From: Cystobacter fuscus
Lineage (GTDB): Bacteria; Myxococcota; Myxococcia; Myxococcales; Myxococcaceae
Assembly: GCF_002305875.1 (NCBI RefSeq)
Contig: NZ_CP022098.1
Span: forward strand, 6,262,001 to 6,326,000
Direction of reading: 5' to 3'
DNA length: 64,000 nucleotides
The stretch's first letter is position 1, and every line of letters begins with the position of its first letter. Made by a program: the position numbers and the translations under genes. Below, piece after piece: positions 10,102 to 17,999 of the stretch. The notes beneath the pieces are model-generated. The model ran no database searches. It had not been told where the DNA came from and was given only the letters and a program-made list of their open reading frames with translations.

Positions 10102-10302
10102 GTTCGAGTCCTTCATTCTGGACAGAACCGACAAAAGACACCTGGCGAAGCAGGCACCGCAACCCACTTCGAGGGGCCTTGAACCGGGCGGCCCTACATG
10201 GCCGCGCTGCGTCGCGCGTCGTGGGGGTCTTTCCCCTTGAGCTCGGGCGTCGTCTCTCCAGCGGCGCGGCACGGGGGTTTCCGCTAACCTCGGAGGTCCC
10301 TC

Positions 10303-10935
10303 GTGCCCATGCTCCGCCAGCTTCCCCTCCGCTGCTTTCCGCTCACCGTCGGCCTCGCGCTGGTGTCGTCCCTCGTGGGCTGTGCCCATGCTCCGGGCCC
10401 CCGCGAGGTGGCCACGGCCTATGTCCGGGCCCTGGAGGAGAACCGGCTGGAGGCCGCTTCCGCCCTGACGAGCCTCTCCCCCGAGGAGCGCGCCACGTTC
10501 CTCACGCACTACGCGGACACGGAGGCACGGCGCGCCCGGATCGCCCAGGTGCTCGCGGCCCTTCCCGCGCTCCGGGCCCAGGGCCCCTCGCTGTCCCTCA
10601 TCGAGTCGAAGGATGGCTGGCGGGTCGTCGAGGAGTCCCCCCAGGACGCGCCCCGGGCCTGTCTGTCGCGGTTCCTCGACGCGACGGAGGCCGCCGACTG
10701 GGAGACCGCCTGGTCGCTCCTGTCCTCCTCTCTGCGGGCCCGGTACACCCCGGAGCGGCTGCGGGAGGACTTCCAGCGCGAGCCCCTGGCGGCCGAACGG
10801 GTGCGCCGGGCGCGACTCTCGGTGAAGGGCCCGGTGGAGGTGACGGAGGAGGGGGCGGCGTTCCCCCTGGGAGAGCAACGGGCGGTGCGGCTCACGCGGG
10901 AAGCGGGCGAGTACCGGGTGGAGGCGCTCGAATGA
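10303..10935 (+). CDS. Lipoprotein of unknown function
   Basis: A 210-aa protein with a signal peptide and lipobox (VSSLVGC, Cys at about residue 26), so it is predicted to be lipid-anchored. The mature part contains two similar helical blocks (VATAYVRALEENRLEAASAL and LSRFLDATEAADWETAWSLL), each followed by a beta segment. It resembles a duplicated NTF2/DUF4878-like fold; this is inference. The GTG at 10303 is preferred to the ATG at 10309 because GGAGG sits six bases before the GTG. Confidence 0.75.
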   Translation: MPMLRQLPLRCFPLTVGLALVSSLVGCAHAPGPREVATAYVRALEENRLEAASALTSLSPEERATFLTHYADTEARRARIAQVLAALPALRAQGPSLSLIESKDGWRVVEESPQDAPRACLSRFLDATEAADWETAWSLLSSSLRARYTPERLREDFQREPLAAERVRRARLSVKGPVEVTEEGAAFPLGEQRAVRLTREAGEYRVEALE

Positions 10936-10973
10936 GGCGGCGTGCATCCGGGCCGGTGGAAGATTAGAGGAGG

Positions 10974-11002
10974 TTGACACCACCGGGCCCGCTGGCTATT
11001 GC
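10974..11002 (+). promoter_or_regulatory. Vegetative-type promoter for mrp
   Basis: TTGACA (10974-10979), a 17-bp spacer, then TATTGC (10997-11002). The -35 is a perfect sigma-70 consensus and the spacing is ideal. The predicted start is near 11009, leaving a leader of about 54 bases before the Mrp ATG. Confidence 0.65.
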
Positions 11003-11062
11003 GCGCCCCATCCGAGGGCCGTCCCCCGCCCTCGGGGTTCCACAAGGATTCAGGTACTCCAG

Positions 11063-12151
11063 ATGAGCGTTTCCGAGCGCGACATCCTCGCGGCGATGTC
11101 GAAGGTGATGGATCCCGAGCTGCACATCGACCTCGTGAAGGCCGGGATGGTCAAGGACGTCCGCGTGGAGGGCGACAAGGCGAAGCTGAAGATCGAGCTG
11201 ACCACGCCCGCCTGCCCGATGAAGGGGAAGATCCAGGCGGACGCGGAAGCGGCGCTCAAGCAGGTGCCGGGCCTCAAGACGTTCGACATCGAGTGGGGCG
11301 CGCAGGTGCGCTCGGCGCCCGCCGGCATGGGCGGTCCCCAGGGCCAGGCGCTGCTGCCCCAGGTGAAGAACGTCATCCTGGTGGGCGCGGGCAAGGGTGG
11401 GGTGGGCAAGAGCACGGTGTCGGTGAACCTGGCCACGGCCCTGGCGCGCGATGGCGCCACGGTGGGCCTGCTCGACGCGGACTTCTACGGCCCGTCGGTG
11501 CCCCTGATGACGGGCATCACCGAGAAGCCCACGAGCCCGGACGGCAAGACGCTGCTGCCCATGGAGAAGCACGGCCTCAAGGTGATGTCGATCGGCTTCC
11601 TCGTGGAGGCGGAGCAGGCGCTCATCTGGCGTGGGCCCATGCTGCACGGGGCGCTGATGCAGCTCATCCGCGACGTGCGCTGGGGCGAGCTGGACTACCT
11701 CATCCTGGACCTGCCCCCGGGCACGGGCGACGTGGCGCTGACGCTGTCCCAGTCGGTGCGGGCCGCGGGCGCGGTGCTGGTGACGACGCCGCAGGACGTG
11801 GCACTCGCGGACGTGGTGCGTGCCAAGCAGATGTTCGACAAGGTTCACATTCCCGTGCTGGGCATCGTGGAGAACATGAGCCAGTTCATCTGCCCGAACT
11901 GCTCGCACGCCACGCACATCTTCAACCGGGGTGGCGGCCAGAAGGCGGCGCAGATGTTCAGCATCCCCTTCCTGGGAGAGATTCCCCTGGACTTGAAGAT
12001 CCGCGAGTCGGGTGACGCGGGCGTGCCCGTGGTGCTCAGCGCGCCGGACAGCCCCGAGGCCCTGGCCTTCCGGACGATGGCGCGCAACATCGCCGGCCGC
12101 GTCTCCACCGAGAACATGCGCGTGGCGGTGAAGCTCCCGGTGGTACGCTAG
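11063..12151 (+). CDS. mrp: Mrp/ApbC-type Fe-S cluster carrier P-loop ATPase
   Basis: A 362-aa cytoplasmic protein that carries [4Fe-4S] clusters to apoproteins. The N-terminal 80 residues are a MIP18/DUF59 domain (VMDPELHIDLVKAGMVKDV). The ATPase domain has the deviant Walker A GAGKGGVGKST, switch II LILDLPPGTGD, and the cluster-bridging CPNC (C277/C280). Length is normal for the family. It has its own well-formed promoter and is followed 31 bases later by a hypothetical gene. Confidence 0.92.
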   Translation: MSVSERDILAAMSKVMDPELHIDLVKAGMVKDVRVEGDKAKLKIELTTPACPMKGKIQADAEAALKQVPGLKTFDIEWGAQVRSAPAGMGGPQGQALLPQVKNVILVGAGKGGVGKSTVSVNLATALARDGATVGLLDADFYGPSVPLMTGITEKPTSPDGKTLLPMEKHGLKVMSIGFLVEAEQALIWRGPMLHGALMQLIRDVRWGELDYLILDLPPGTGDVALTLSQSVRAAGAVLVTTPQDVALADVVRAKQMFDKVHIPVLGIVENMSQFICPNCSHATHIFNRGGGQKAAQMFSIPFLGEIPLDLKIRESGDAGVPVVLSAPDSPEALAFRTMARNIAGRVSTENMRVAVKLPVVR

Positions 12152-12182
12152 TCGCCTCCCCGTCCCCCCACGAGGCCCCCCG

Positions 12183-12650
12183 ATGACGACCGGCAAGGAA
12201 CCCGACAAGGACTTCGATCCGCTGCTCGACGAAGGGCAGGAGCGGGGAGAGGGGTCTCGCGCGAGTTTCGTGCCCGAGTTCATGCGCAAGGTGGCCGTGG
12301 CGGGGCTGGGCGCCCTCTTCATGACGGAGGAGGGGCTGCGCGCGATGGCCGGCCAGCTCAAGCTGCCCAAGGAGGTGCTCGGCTACGTGCTCGGGCAGGC
12401 GGAGAAGACGAAGGACGAGGTGGGTCGGGTCGTCTCCGAGGAGCTGCGGCGCTTCCTCCAGTCGGAGAAGCTGCGCGACGAGGTGCTCAAGCTCCTGTCG
12501 GGGATGACCATCGAGGTGAAGGCGCAGATCCGCCTGGTGCCCGCGGACAAGGACGACAAGGAGCAGGCCGAGCCCCTGCGCACCAAGATCGCCATCTCCG
12601 AGCTGGGCACGCGCCGCGGCGGCAAGAAGGCCGCCGTGAAGAAGGAGTAG
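12183..12650 (+). CDS. Hypothetical 155-aa protein
   Basis: Not recognised. The N-terminal 35 residues are acidic and disordered-looking. They are followed by a mildly hydrophobic segment (VAVAGLGALFMTEEGLRAMA), an amphipathic helix (EKTKDEVGRVVSEELRRFL), a beta-rich stretch (MTIEVKAQIRLVP) and a Lys-rich tail. The helix pattern resembles phasin-like or polyhydroxyalkanoate-associated proteins superficially, but I cannot assign it. It lies between mrp and a small membrane-anchored protein, six bases upstream of the latter, so those two are likely co-expressed. Confidence 0.7.
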   Translation: MTTGKEPDKDFDPLLDEGQERGEGSRASFVPEFMRKVAVAGLGALFMTEEGLRAMAGQLKLPKEVLGYVLGQAEKTKDEVGRVVSEELRRFLQSEKLRDEVLKLLSGMTIEVKAQIRLVPADKDDKEQAEPLRTKIAISELGTRRGGKKAAVKKE

Positions 12651-12655
12651 GGCGG

Positions 12656-13063
12656 GTGGAGGACGAGGCGGGGCGGAGGGACTGGCGTCGGCATCCCCTC
12701 GTGCGGCGGCTGCCGTTGCTGCTGCTGCTGGCGCTGGGCCTGTGGTGGTGGAAGGGCTCGGACGTGCCCGAGCGCGAGCTGGTGTGGCGGCTGGAGGGCC
12801 CGGGTTGGAGTGACGTCCGCGCGCTCGACGTGCAGGTGAAGGACGCGGAGGGCGACCTGCTCAAGCGCGTGATGCTCACCTTCCCGAGCGGCCCCCCGGC
12901 GTCACTCACCGTGAAGGCGGAACTGGCCGCCGGGACGTACGAGGTCTGGGTGTTTCCCCGGGGACAGCACGGACCGTCCCTGCCGCCCCGAGTGGAGCGC
13001 CTGACACTTGGAACCGAGGATCTCCGGGTGGAGCGGAACCTGAGGATGGCCGGGAGTCGTTGA
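12656..13063 (+). CDS. Small single-pass membrane protein
   Basis: A 135-aa protein starting at GTG 12656. A basic N-terminus (RRDWRRHPLVRRL) precedes one hydrophobic helix (LPLLLLLALGLWWW), suggesting an inner-membrane anchor with a periplasmic domain. The rest is predicted beta-rich (ELVWRLEGPGWSDVRALDVQ, TYEVWVFPRG). No family recognised. It follows the preceding hypothetical by five bases. Its stop codon overlaps the -35 box of the next operon's promoter. Confidence 0.68.
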   Translation: MEDEAGRRDWRRHPLVRRLPLLLLLALGLWWWKGSDVPERELVWRLEGPGWSDVRALDVQVKDAEGDLLKRVMLTFPSGPPASLTVKAELAAGTYEVWVFPRGQHGPSLPPRVERLTLGTEDLRVERNLRMAGSR

Positions 13064-13090
13064 CCGGTGGGGGGGCGGGGGCTATAGCCC
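13060..13090 (+). promoter_or_regulatory. Promoter of the hbd operon with a 12-bp palindrome on the -10
   Basis: TTGACC (13060-13065), a 17-bp spacer, then TATAGC (13083-13088). The -10 lies inside the perfect palindrome GGGCTATAGCCC (13079-13090), a plausible repressor site. The predicted start near 13095 gives a leader of about 34 bases. The -35 overlaps the stop codon of the upstream gene. Confidence 0.65.
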
Positions 13091-13128
13091 GCCCGGTTCC
13101 AAACCGCTCGAAAGAGGTCGCGAACGCC

Positions 13129-13977
13129 ATGGCAACGGAGCACGTCGTCGTCGTCGGGGCAGGACAGATGGGGTCGGGCATCGCCCAGGTGGCGTTGCAG
13201 GCGGGCCTGCGCGTCACGCTGGTGGATGTGTCGAAGGAGGGTCTCGCCAAGGGGGCCGATCGCATCCGCGCGGGCCTCAAGAAGCTCGCGGAGAAGGGCA
13301 AGCTGGACGAGGCCCGGCTCCAGGCGGCGTACGCGAACCTGGCCACCGCCGAGCGCGCCACCGAGGTGCGGGACGTGGACTTCGCCGTCGAGGCGGTGAC
13401 GGAGAACGAGGAGCTCAAGCGCCGCATCTTCGTGGAGCTGGACGGCGTGGTGAAGCCGGGGGGCATCATCGCCACCAACACCTCGTCCATCTCCATCACC
13501 CGCATCGCCGCGGCGACCAAGCGCCCCGAGAACGTCATCGGCATGCACTTCATGAACCCGGTGCCGATCATGCAGCTGGTGGAGATCATCCGGGGCGCGG
13601 CCACCTCCGAGGAGACGTACCAGACGACGCGGGCGCTCGCGGAGAAGATGGGCAAGACGACGGTGGTGTCCAAGGACTTCCCGGGCTTCATCGTCAACCG
13701 CATCCTCATCCCCATGCTCAACGAGGCGTGCTTCGCGCTGATGGAGGGTGTGGGCTCGGTGGAGGACATCGACACGGCGATGAAGCTGGGCACCAACCAG
13801 CCCATGGGCCCGCTGCAGCTCGCGGACTTCATCGGCCTGGACACCGTGCTCTACATCGCCGAGGTGCTCCACGAGGGCCTGGGCGACGACAAGTACCGCC
13901 CGAGCCCCCTGCTGCGTCAGTACGTGGACGCGGGCTGGTACGGCAAGAAGAGCGGCCGCGGTTTCTACAAGTACTAG
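13129..13977 (+). CDS. hbd: 3-hydroxybutyryl-CoA dehydrogenase
   Basis: A 282-aa NAD(P)-dependent enzyme interconverting acetoacetyl-CoA and 3-hydroxybutyryl-CoA, or longer 3-hydroxyacyl-CoAs. The Rossmann motif is VVVGAGQMGSGIAQ. The catalytic His lies in GMHFMNPVPIMQLVEII. The C-terminal dimerisation domain includes FPGFIVNRILIPMLNEA and ends in the typical KKSGRGFYKY. The start is the ATG at 13129, just downstream of its promoter. It is the first gene of a run with crotonase and acyl-CoA dehydrogenases, giving three consecutive steps of fatty-acid or butyryl-CoA metabolism. Confidence 0.93.
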   Translation: MATEHVVVVGAGQMGSGIAQVALQAGLRVTLVDVSKEGLAKGADRIRAGLKKLAEKGKLDEARLQAAYANLATAERATEVRDVDFAVEAVTENEELKRRIFVELDGVVKPGGIIATNTSSISITRIAAATKRPENVIGMHFMNPVPIMQLVEIIRGAATSEETYQTTRALAEKMGKTTVVSKDFPGFIVNRILIPMLNEACFALMEGVGSVEDIDTAMKLGTNQPMGPLQLADFIGLDTVLYIAEVLHEGLGDDKYRPSPLLRQYVDAGWYGKKSGRGFYKY

Positions 13978-13991
13978 GACGGGACAACACC

Positions 13992-14768
13992 ATGGCCTAC
14001 GAGAACATCCGGCTGGACACCGAGGGCGCCGTCGCCGTCCTCACCATCGACCGCCCCAAGGCGCTCAACGCCCTCAACACCCAGACGTTCCTCGAGATGG
14101 AGTCGGCGCTGCTGCTCCTGCCCTCGCAGGTGCGCGCGCTCATCGTCACCGGCGGGGGCGACAAGGCCTTCGTGGCGGGGGCGGACATCGCGGAGATGGC
14201 CACCATCGGCTCGGCACAGGCGCGGGAGTTCTCCGCGCTCGGCCACCGCGTCATGCACCTGCTCGAGCGGCTCACCATCCCGACGATCGCCGCGGTGAAC
14301 GGCTTCGCGCTCGGCGGCGGGTGTGAGCTCGCGCTCGCGTGCGACCTCATCTACGCGTCGGACAAGGCGAAGCTGGGGCTGCCCGAGGCCACCCTCGGCG
14401 TCATCCCGGGCTTTGGCGGCACCCAGCGCCTGGCGCGCGCGGTGGGCAAGATGCGCGCGAAGGAGCTCATCTTCACCGCCGACCGGCTGGACGCGGCCAA
14501 GGCCAAGGAGATTGGCCTCGTGCTCGAGGTGCTCCCGGCCGACCAGCTCCTCGCGCACTGCAAGGCGGTGGCGGCCAAGCTCATCAAGAACGGCCCGATG
14601 GCCCTCTCCCAGGCCAAGCGCGTCATCGAGCTGGGCGCCGATCAGGATCTCCGCACGGCCAACGAGCTGGAGAGCCAGGCGTTCGGAGTGCTCTTCGGCT
14701 CCGAGGACCAGAAGGAAGGCATGAAGGCCTTCCTCGAGAAGCGCCCGGCGGTCTTCTCCGGCCGGTAG
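13992..14768 (+). CDS. Enoyl-CoA hydratase/isomerase (crotonase family)
   Basis: A 258-aa cytoplasmic enzyme hydrating trans-2-enoyl-CoA to 3-hydroxyacyl-CoA. The oxyanion-hole region FVAGADIAEM and FALGGGCELALACD is present. Both catalytic glutamates are in place: one in GGGCELA and one in LGLPEATLGVIPGFGGTQRL. The C-terminus KEGMKAFLEKRPAVFSGR is typical of short-chain crotonases. It lies 14 bases after hbd and acts on the adjacent step of the same pathway. Confidence 0.92.
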   Translation: MAYENIRLDTEGAVAVLTIDRPKALNALNTQTFLEMESALLLLPSQVRALIVTGGGDKAFVAGADIAEMATIGSAQAREFSALGHRVMHLLERLTIPTIAAVNGFALGGGCELALACDLIYASDKAKLGLPEATLGVIPGFGGTQRLARAVGKMRAKELIFTADRLDAAKAKEIGLVLEVLPADQLLAHCKAVAAKLIKNGPMALSQAKRVIELGADQDLRTANELESQAFGVLFGSEDQKEGMKAFLEKRPAVFSGR

Positions 14769-14869
14769 ACGGCCCGGCGGGTGCTCGGGCGCCCCGCCTT
14801 TCAGCCAACCCTGTATCCGGGACACATGGCCCATACTATGTACCCGGCGTCTTTCTCCCCAGGAGTGCC

Positions 14870-16012
<1,143 letters not shown>

Positions 16013-16026
16013 GGAGTCGACGACCC

Positions 16027-16518
16027 ATGAAGCGACCGTTGATCACGATGGCGGTGGTGTTGTCGGCCGGCCTGGCGCTGGCGCAGGGCGCGGCGGGCAA
16101 GAAGAGCGCATCCGTGGCCACGGACGCGGGAACCCCGGCCGCCGAGCCGGGTGGCTCGGGGAAGAAGGCCGCGCCGCCGGCCCGGCCGCAGCCGCCGGAC
16201 GTCACCAAGCTGCCCTTCACCCCGGACTCCATCCGCATGGTGATGAACTACTACTCGCGGGACATCCAGGAGTGCTACGAGGAGATCCTCGCGAGGAAGG
16301 GCAGCAATGTGGAGGAGGGCCGCATCCTGACGACCTTCACCATTTCTCCCGACGGCTTCGTGCGCAACGCCCAGGTGGCCAAGGCGGGCACGACGATCAA
16401 GAACGAGCGGCTCAACGAGTGCGTGGTGAACGTGCTCACCAGCATCACGTTCCCCGAGCCCTCGGACAAGAAAGAGCACCCGATCGAGTACCCGTTCAAC
16501 CTCAAGGCCATCAAGTAG
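16027..16518 (+). CDS. Secreted AgmX/PglI C-terminal domain protein
   Basis: A 163-aa protein with a signal peptide (LITMAVVLSAGLALAQG), a low-complexity Ala/Pro/Lys linker, then a domain from about residue 70 with IRMVMNYYSRDIQECYEE and FTISPDGFVRNAQVAKAGT. That domain matches the AgmX/PglI C-terminal family of myxobacteria, named after gliding-motility genes and TonB-like in general form. Two Cys (in QECYEE and NECVVN) could be disulfide bonded. It sits between two acyl-CoA dehydrogenase genes, 14 bases after one and 10 before the next. A role in motility is not established for this copy. Confidence 0.8.
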   Translation: MKRPLITMAVVLSAGLALAQGAAGKKSASVATDAGTPAAEPGGSGKKAAPPARPQPPDVTKLPFTPDSIRMVMNYYSRDIQECYEEILARKGSNVEEGRILTTFTISPDGFVRNAQVAKAGTTIKNERLNECVVNVLTSITFPEPSDKKEHPIEYPFNLKAIK

Positions 16519-16528
16519 GAAGCCCCCC

Positions 16529-17674
16529 GTGAACCTCGAACTCACCGAGACCCAGACGCTCATCCGGGACACCGCGCGCAAGTTCGCGCGCGAGCGGGTG
16601 GCGCCCCAGGCGCGCACCTTCGATCGGGAGGAGACCTTCGCCACGGAGCTGTACCGGGAGCTGGCCTCGCTGGGGCTCATGGGGGTGAACATCTCCGCGA
16701 AGTATGGGGGCGCCGAGGCGGGCGTCGTGGCGTACTCGCTGGCGATGATGGAGATGTCGGCGGCGTGCGCGTCGACGTCGGTGACCATGGCCGTCACCAA
16801 CATGTGCGCCGAGCTCATCCACACGTACGGCACCGACGCGCAGCGCGAGAAGTTCGTGACGCGGCTGACGTCGGGCGAGGCGGTGGCGGGCTCGTTCGCG
16901 CTCTCCGAGCCGCACGCGGGCTCGGATCCGCGCGCCATGCGCACCACGGCGGTGCGGCGTGGGGACACGTGGGTGCTCAACGGCAGCAAGCAGTGGATCA
17001 CCTCGGGTGAGTTCGCGGGGGTGATGGTGGTGTGGGCGCAGACGGGAGGGCAGGGGGGCAAGGGCATCTCCGCCTTCATCGTGGAGGGCGGCACGCCGGG
17101 GCTGCACGTGGGCAAGCACGAGGACAAGATGGGCCTGCGCGCGTCCAACACGGTGAGCCTCACCTTCGAGGACTGCGCCATTCCCGCGGACAACCTCCTG
17201 GGCAAGGAGGGGGATGGCTTCAAGCTGGCGATGATCGCCCTGGACGGTGGGCGGATTGGAATCGCCTCGCAGGCGTGTGGCGTGGCCCGGGCGGCGCTGG
17301 ACGCGAGCGTGCGCTACGCGAAGGACCGCAAGGCGTTCGGCCAGGCGATTGGAGGGTTCCAGGGCCTGAGCTTCATGATGGCGAACATGGCCACGGAGCT
17401 TCAGGCGGCGGAGCTGCTCACGCTGCGCGCGGCGACCCTCAAGGAGGAGGGCAAGCCGTTCACCCGCGAGGCGTCCATGGCGAAGCTGTTCGCCAGCGAG
17501 ATGTCCAACCGCGCGGTGGACAAGGCGGTGCAGATCCACGGCGGCTACGGCTACATCGACGAGTTCCCCGTGGAGCGCTACTTCCGCGACGCCCGCGTGC
17601 AGACCATCTACGAGGGCACCAGCGAGGTGCAGCGCCTCGTCATCGCCCGCGAGACGTTCAAGCTGTTCGGCTGA
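16529..17674 (+). CDS. Acyl-CoA dehydrogenase, short-chain type (copy 2)
   Basis: A 381-aa FAD-dependent dehydrogenase starting at GTG 16529. Signatures are GSFALSEPHAGSDPRAMRTT and KAVQIHGGYGYIDEFPVERY. The catalytic Glu362 is in TIYEGTSEVQR. It is clearly a paralogue of the copy at 14870-16012, with similar length and domain order, and may accept a different chain length or branched substrates. It ends 142 bases before the RiPP precursor. Confidence 0.9.
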   Translation: MNLELTETQTLIRDTARKFARERVAPQARTFDREETFATELYRELASLGLMGVNISAKYGGAEAGVVAYSLAMMEMSAACASTSVTMAVTNMCAELIHTYGTDAQREKFVTRLTSGEAVAGSFALSEPHAGSDPRAMRTTAVRRGDTWVLNGSKQWITSGEFAGVMVVWAQTGGQGGKGISAFIVEGGTPGLHVGKHEDKMGLRASNTVSLTFEDCAIPADNLLGKEGDGFKLAMIALDGGRIGIASQACGVARAALDASVRYAKDRKAFGQAIGGFQGLSFMMANMATELQAAELLTLRAATLKEEGKPFTREASMAKLFASEMSNRAVDKAVQIHGGYGYIDEFPVERYFRDARVQTIYEGTSEVQRLVIARETFKLFG

Positions 17675-17752
17675 AGCGCGGAGGTGACACGTCACTCGTC
17701 GAGCCCATCGGGGAACGGCTCCTCGTCAGTCATTGCATCGGTATTGTAACTG

Positions 17753-17781
17753 TTGACAGGGTGTGAAGGGTTTTTTACTCT
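17753..17781 (+). promoter_or_regulatory. Promoter of the RiPP locus
   Basis: TTGACA (17753-17758), a 17-bp spacer, then TACTCT (17776-17781), set in sequence much richer in A and T than the surroundings. The predicted start is near 17788, about 29 bases before the precursor ATG. A GGAGGAA ribosome-binding site lies at 17807-17813. Confidence 0.65.
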
Positions 17782-17816
17782 TTCCTGAGTTCCCCGTTGT
17801 TCTCCCGGAGGAAGTC

Positions 17817-17975
17817 ATGGACCACGACAAGAAGACGCCCAAGCCGGACTCGAAGCTGTCGCTCAAGAAGGAGACGCTGCGCGCTCTCGCCGATTCCGAG
17901 GTCTCGGTGCGCGAAGGCGCGAAGGCGATGAGCTTTACTCGTCCTCCGACGTGGTCTCGTCCTCCGACGTGGTGA
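17817..17975 (+). CDS. Cys-free RiPP precursor with class I lanthipeptide-type leader
   Basis: A 52-aa peptide. Residues 12-24 (SKLSLKKETLRAL) match the leader pattern of class I lanthipeptide precursors from Bacteroidetes and myxobacteria (L-x-L-x-K-x-T-x-x-x-L). The tail has Ser27, Ser30, Ser39, Thr41, Thr45, Ser47 and Thr51 but no Cys. It ends in a duplicated hexapeptide, TRPPTW then SRPPTW, at the very C-terminus. The ATG at 17817 is chosen for its GGAGGAA site five bases away; a GTG at 17763 lies inside the promoter. A LanB dehydratase gene begins 24 bases downstream, so the peptide is its probable substrate. The leader/core boundary is unknown. Confidence 0.75.
   Translation: MDHDKKTPKPDSKLSLKKETLRALADSEVSVREGAKAMSFTRPPTWSRPPTW
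17938..17973 (+). repeat. Perfect 18-bp tandem duplication in the precursor core
   Basis: The unit CTCGTCCTCCGACGTGGT occurs at 17938-17955 and again at 17956-17973 with no mismatch; the last base belongs to the stop codon. It encodes the repeated RPPTW tail. Identity at every base, including third positions, indicates a recent duplication. Confidence 0.95.
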
Positions 17976-17999
17976 GCTGAAGTGGTGGGAACAGCCTGA

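Noticed and set aside
10188-10205. GCGGCC / GGCCGC inverted repeat between divergent genes
   Set aside because: Six GC-only base pairs are expected by chance in DNA this GC-rich.
17763-17816. N-terminal extension of the RiPP precursor from GTG 17763
   Set aside because: This start lies inside the predicted promoter; the ATG at 17817 has a strong ribosome site and begins the leader pattern.
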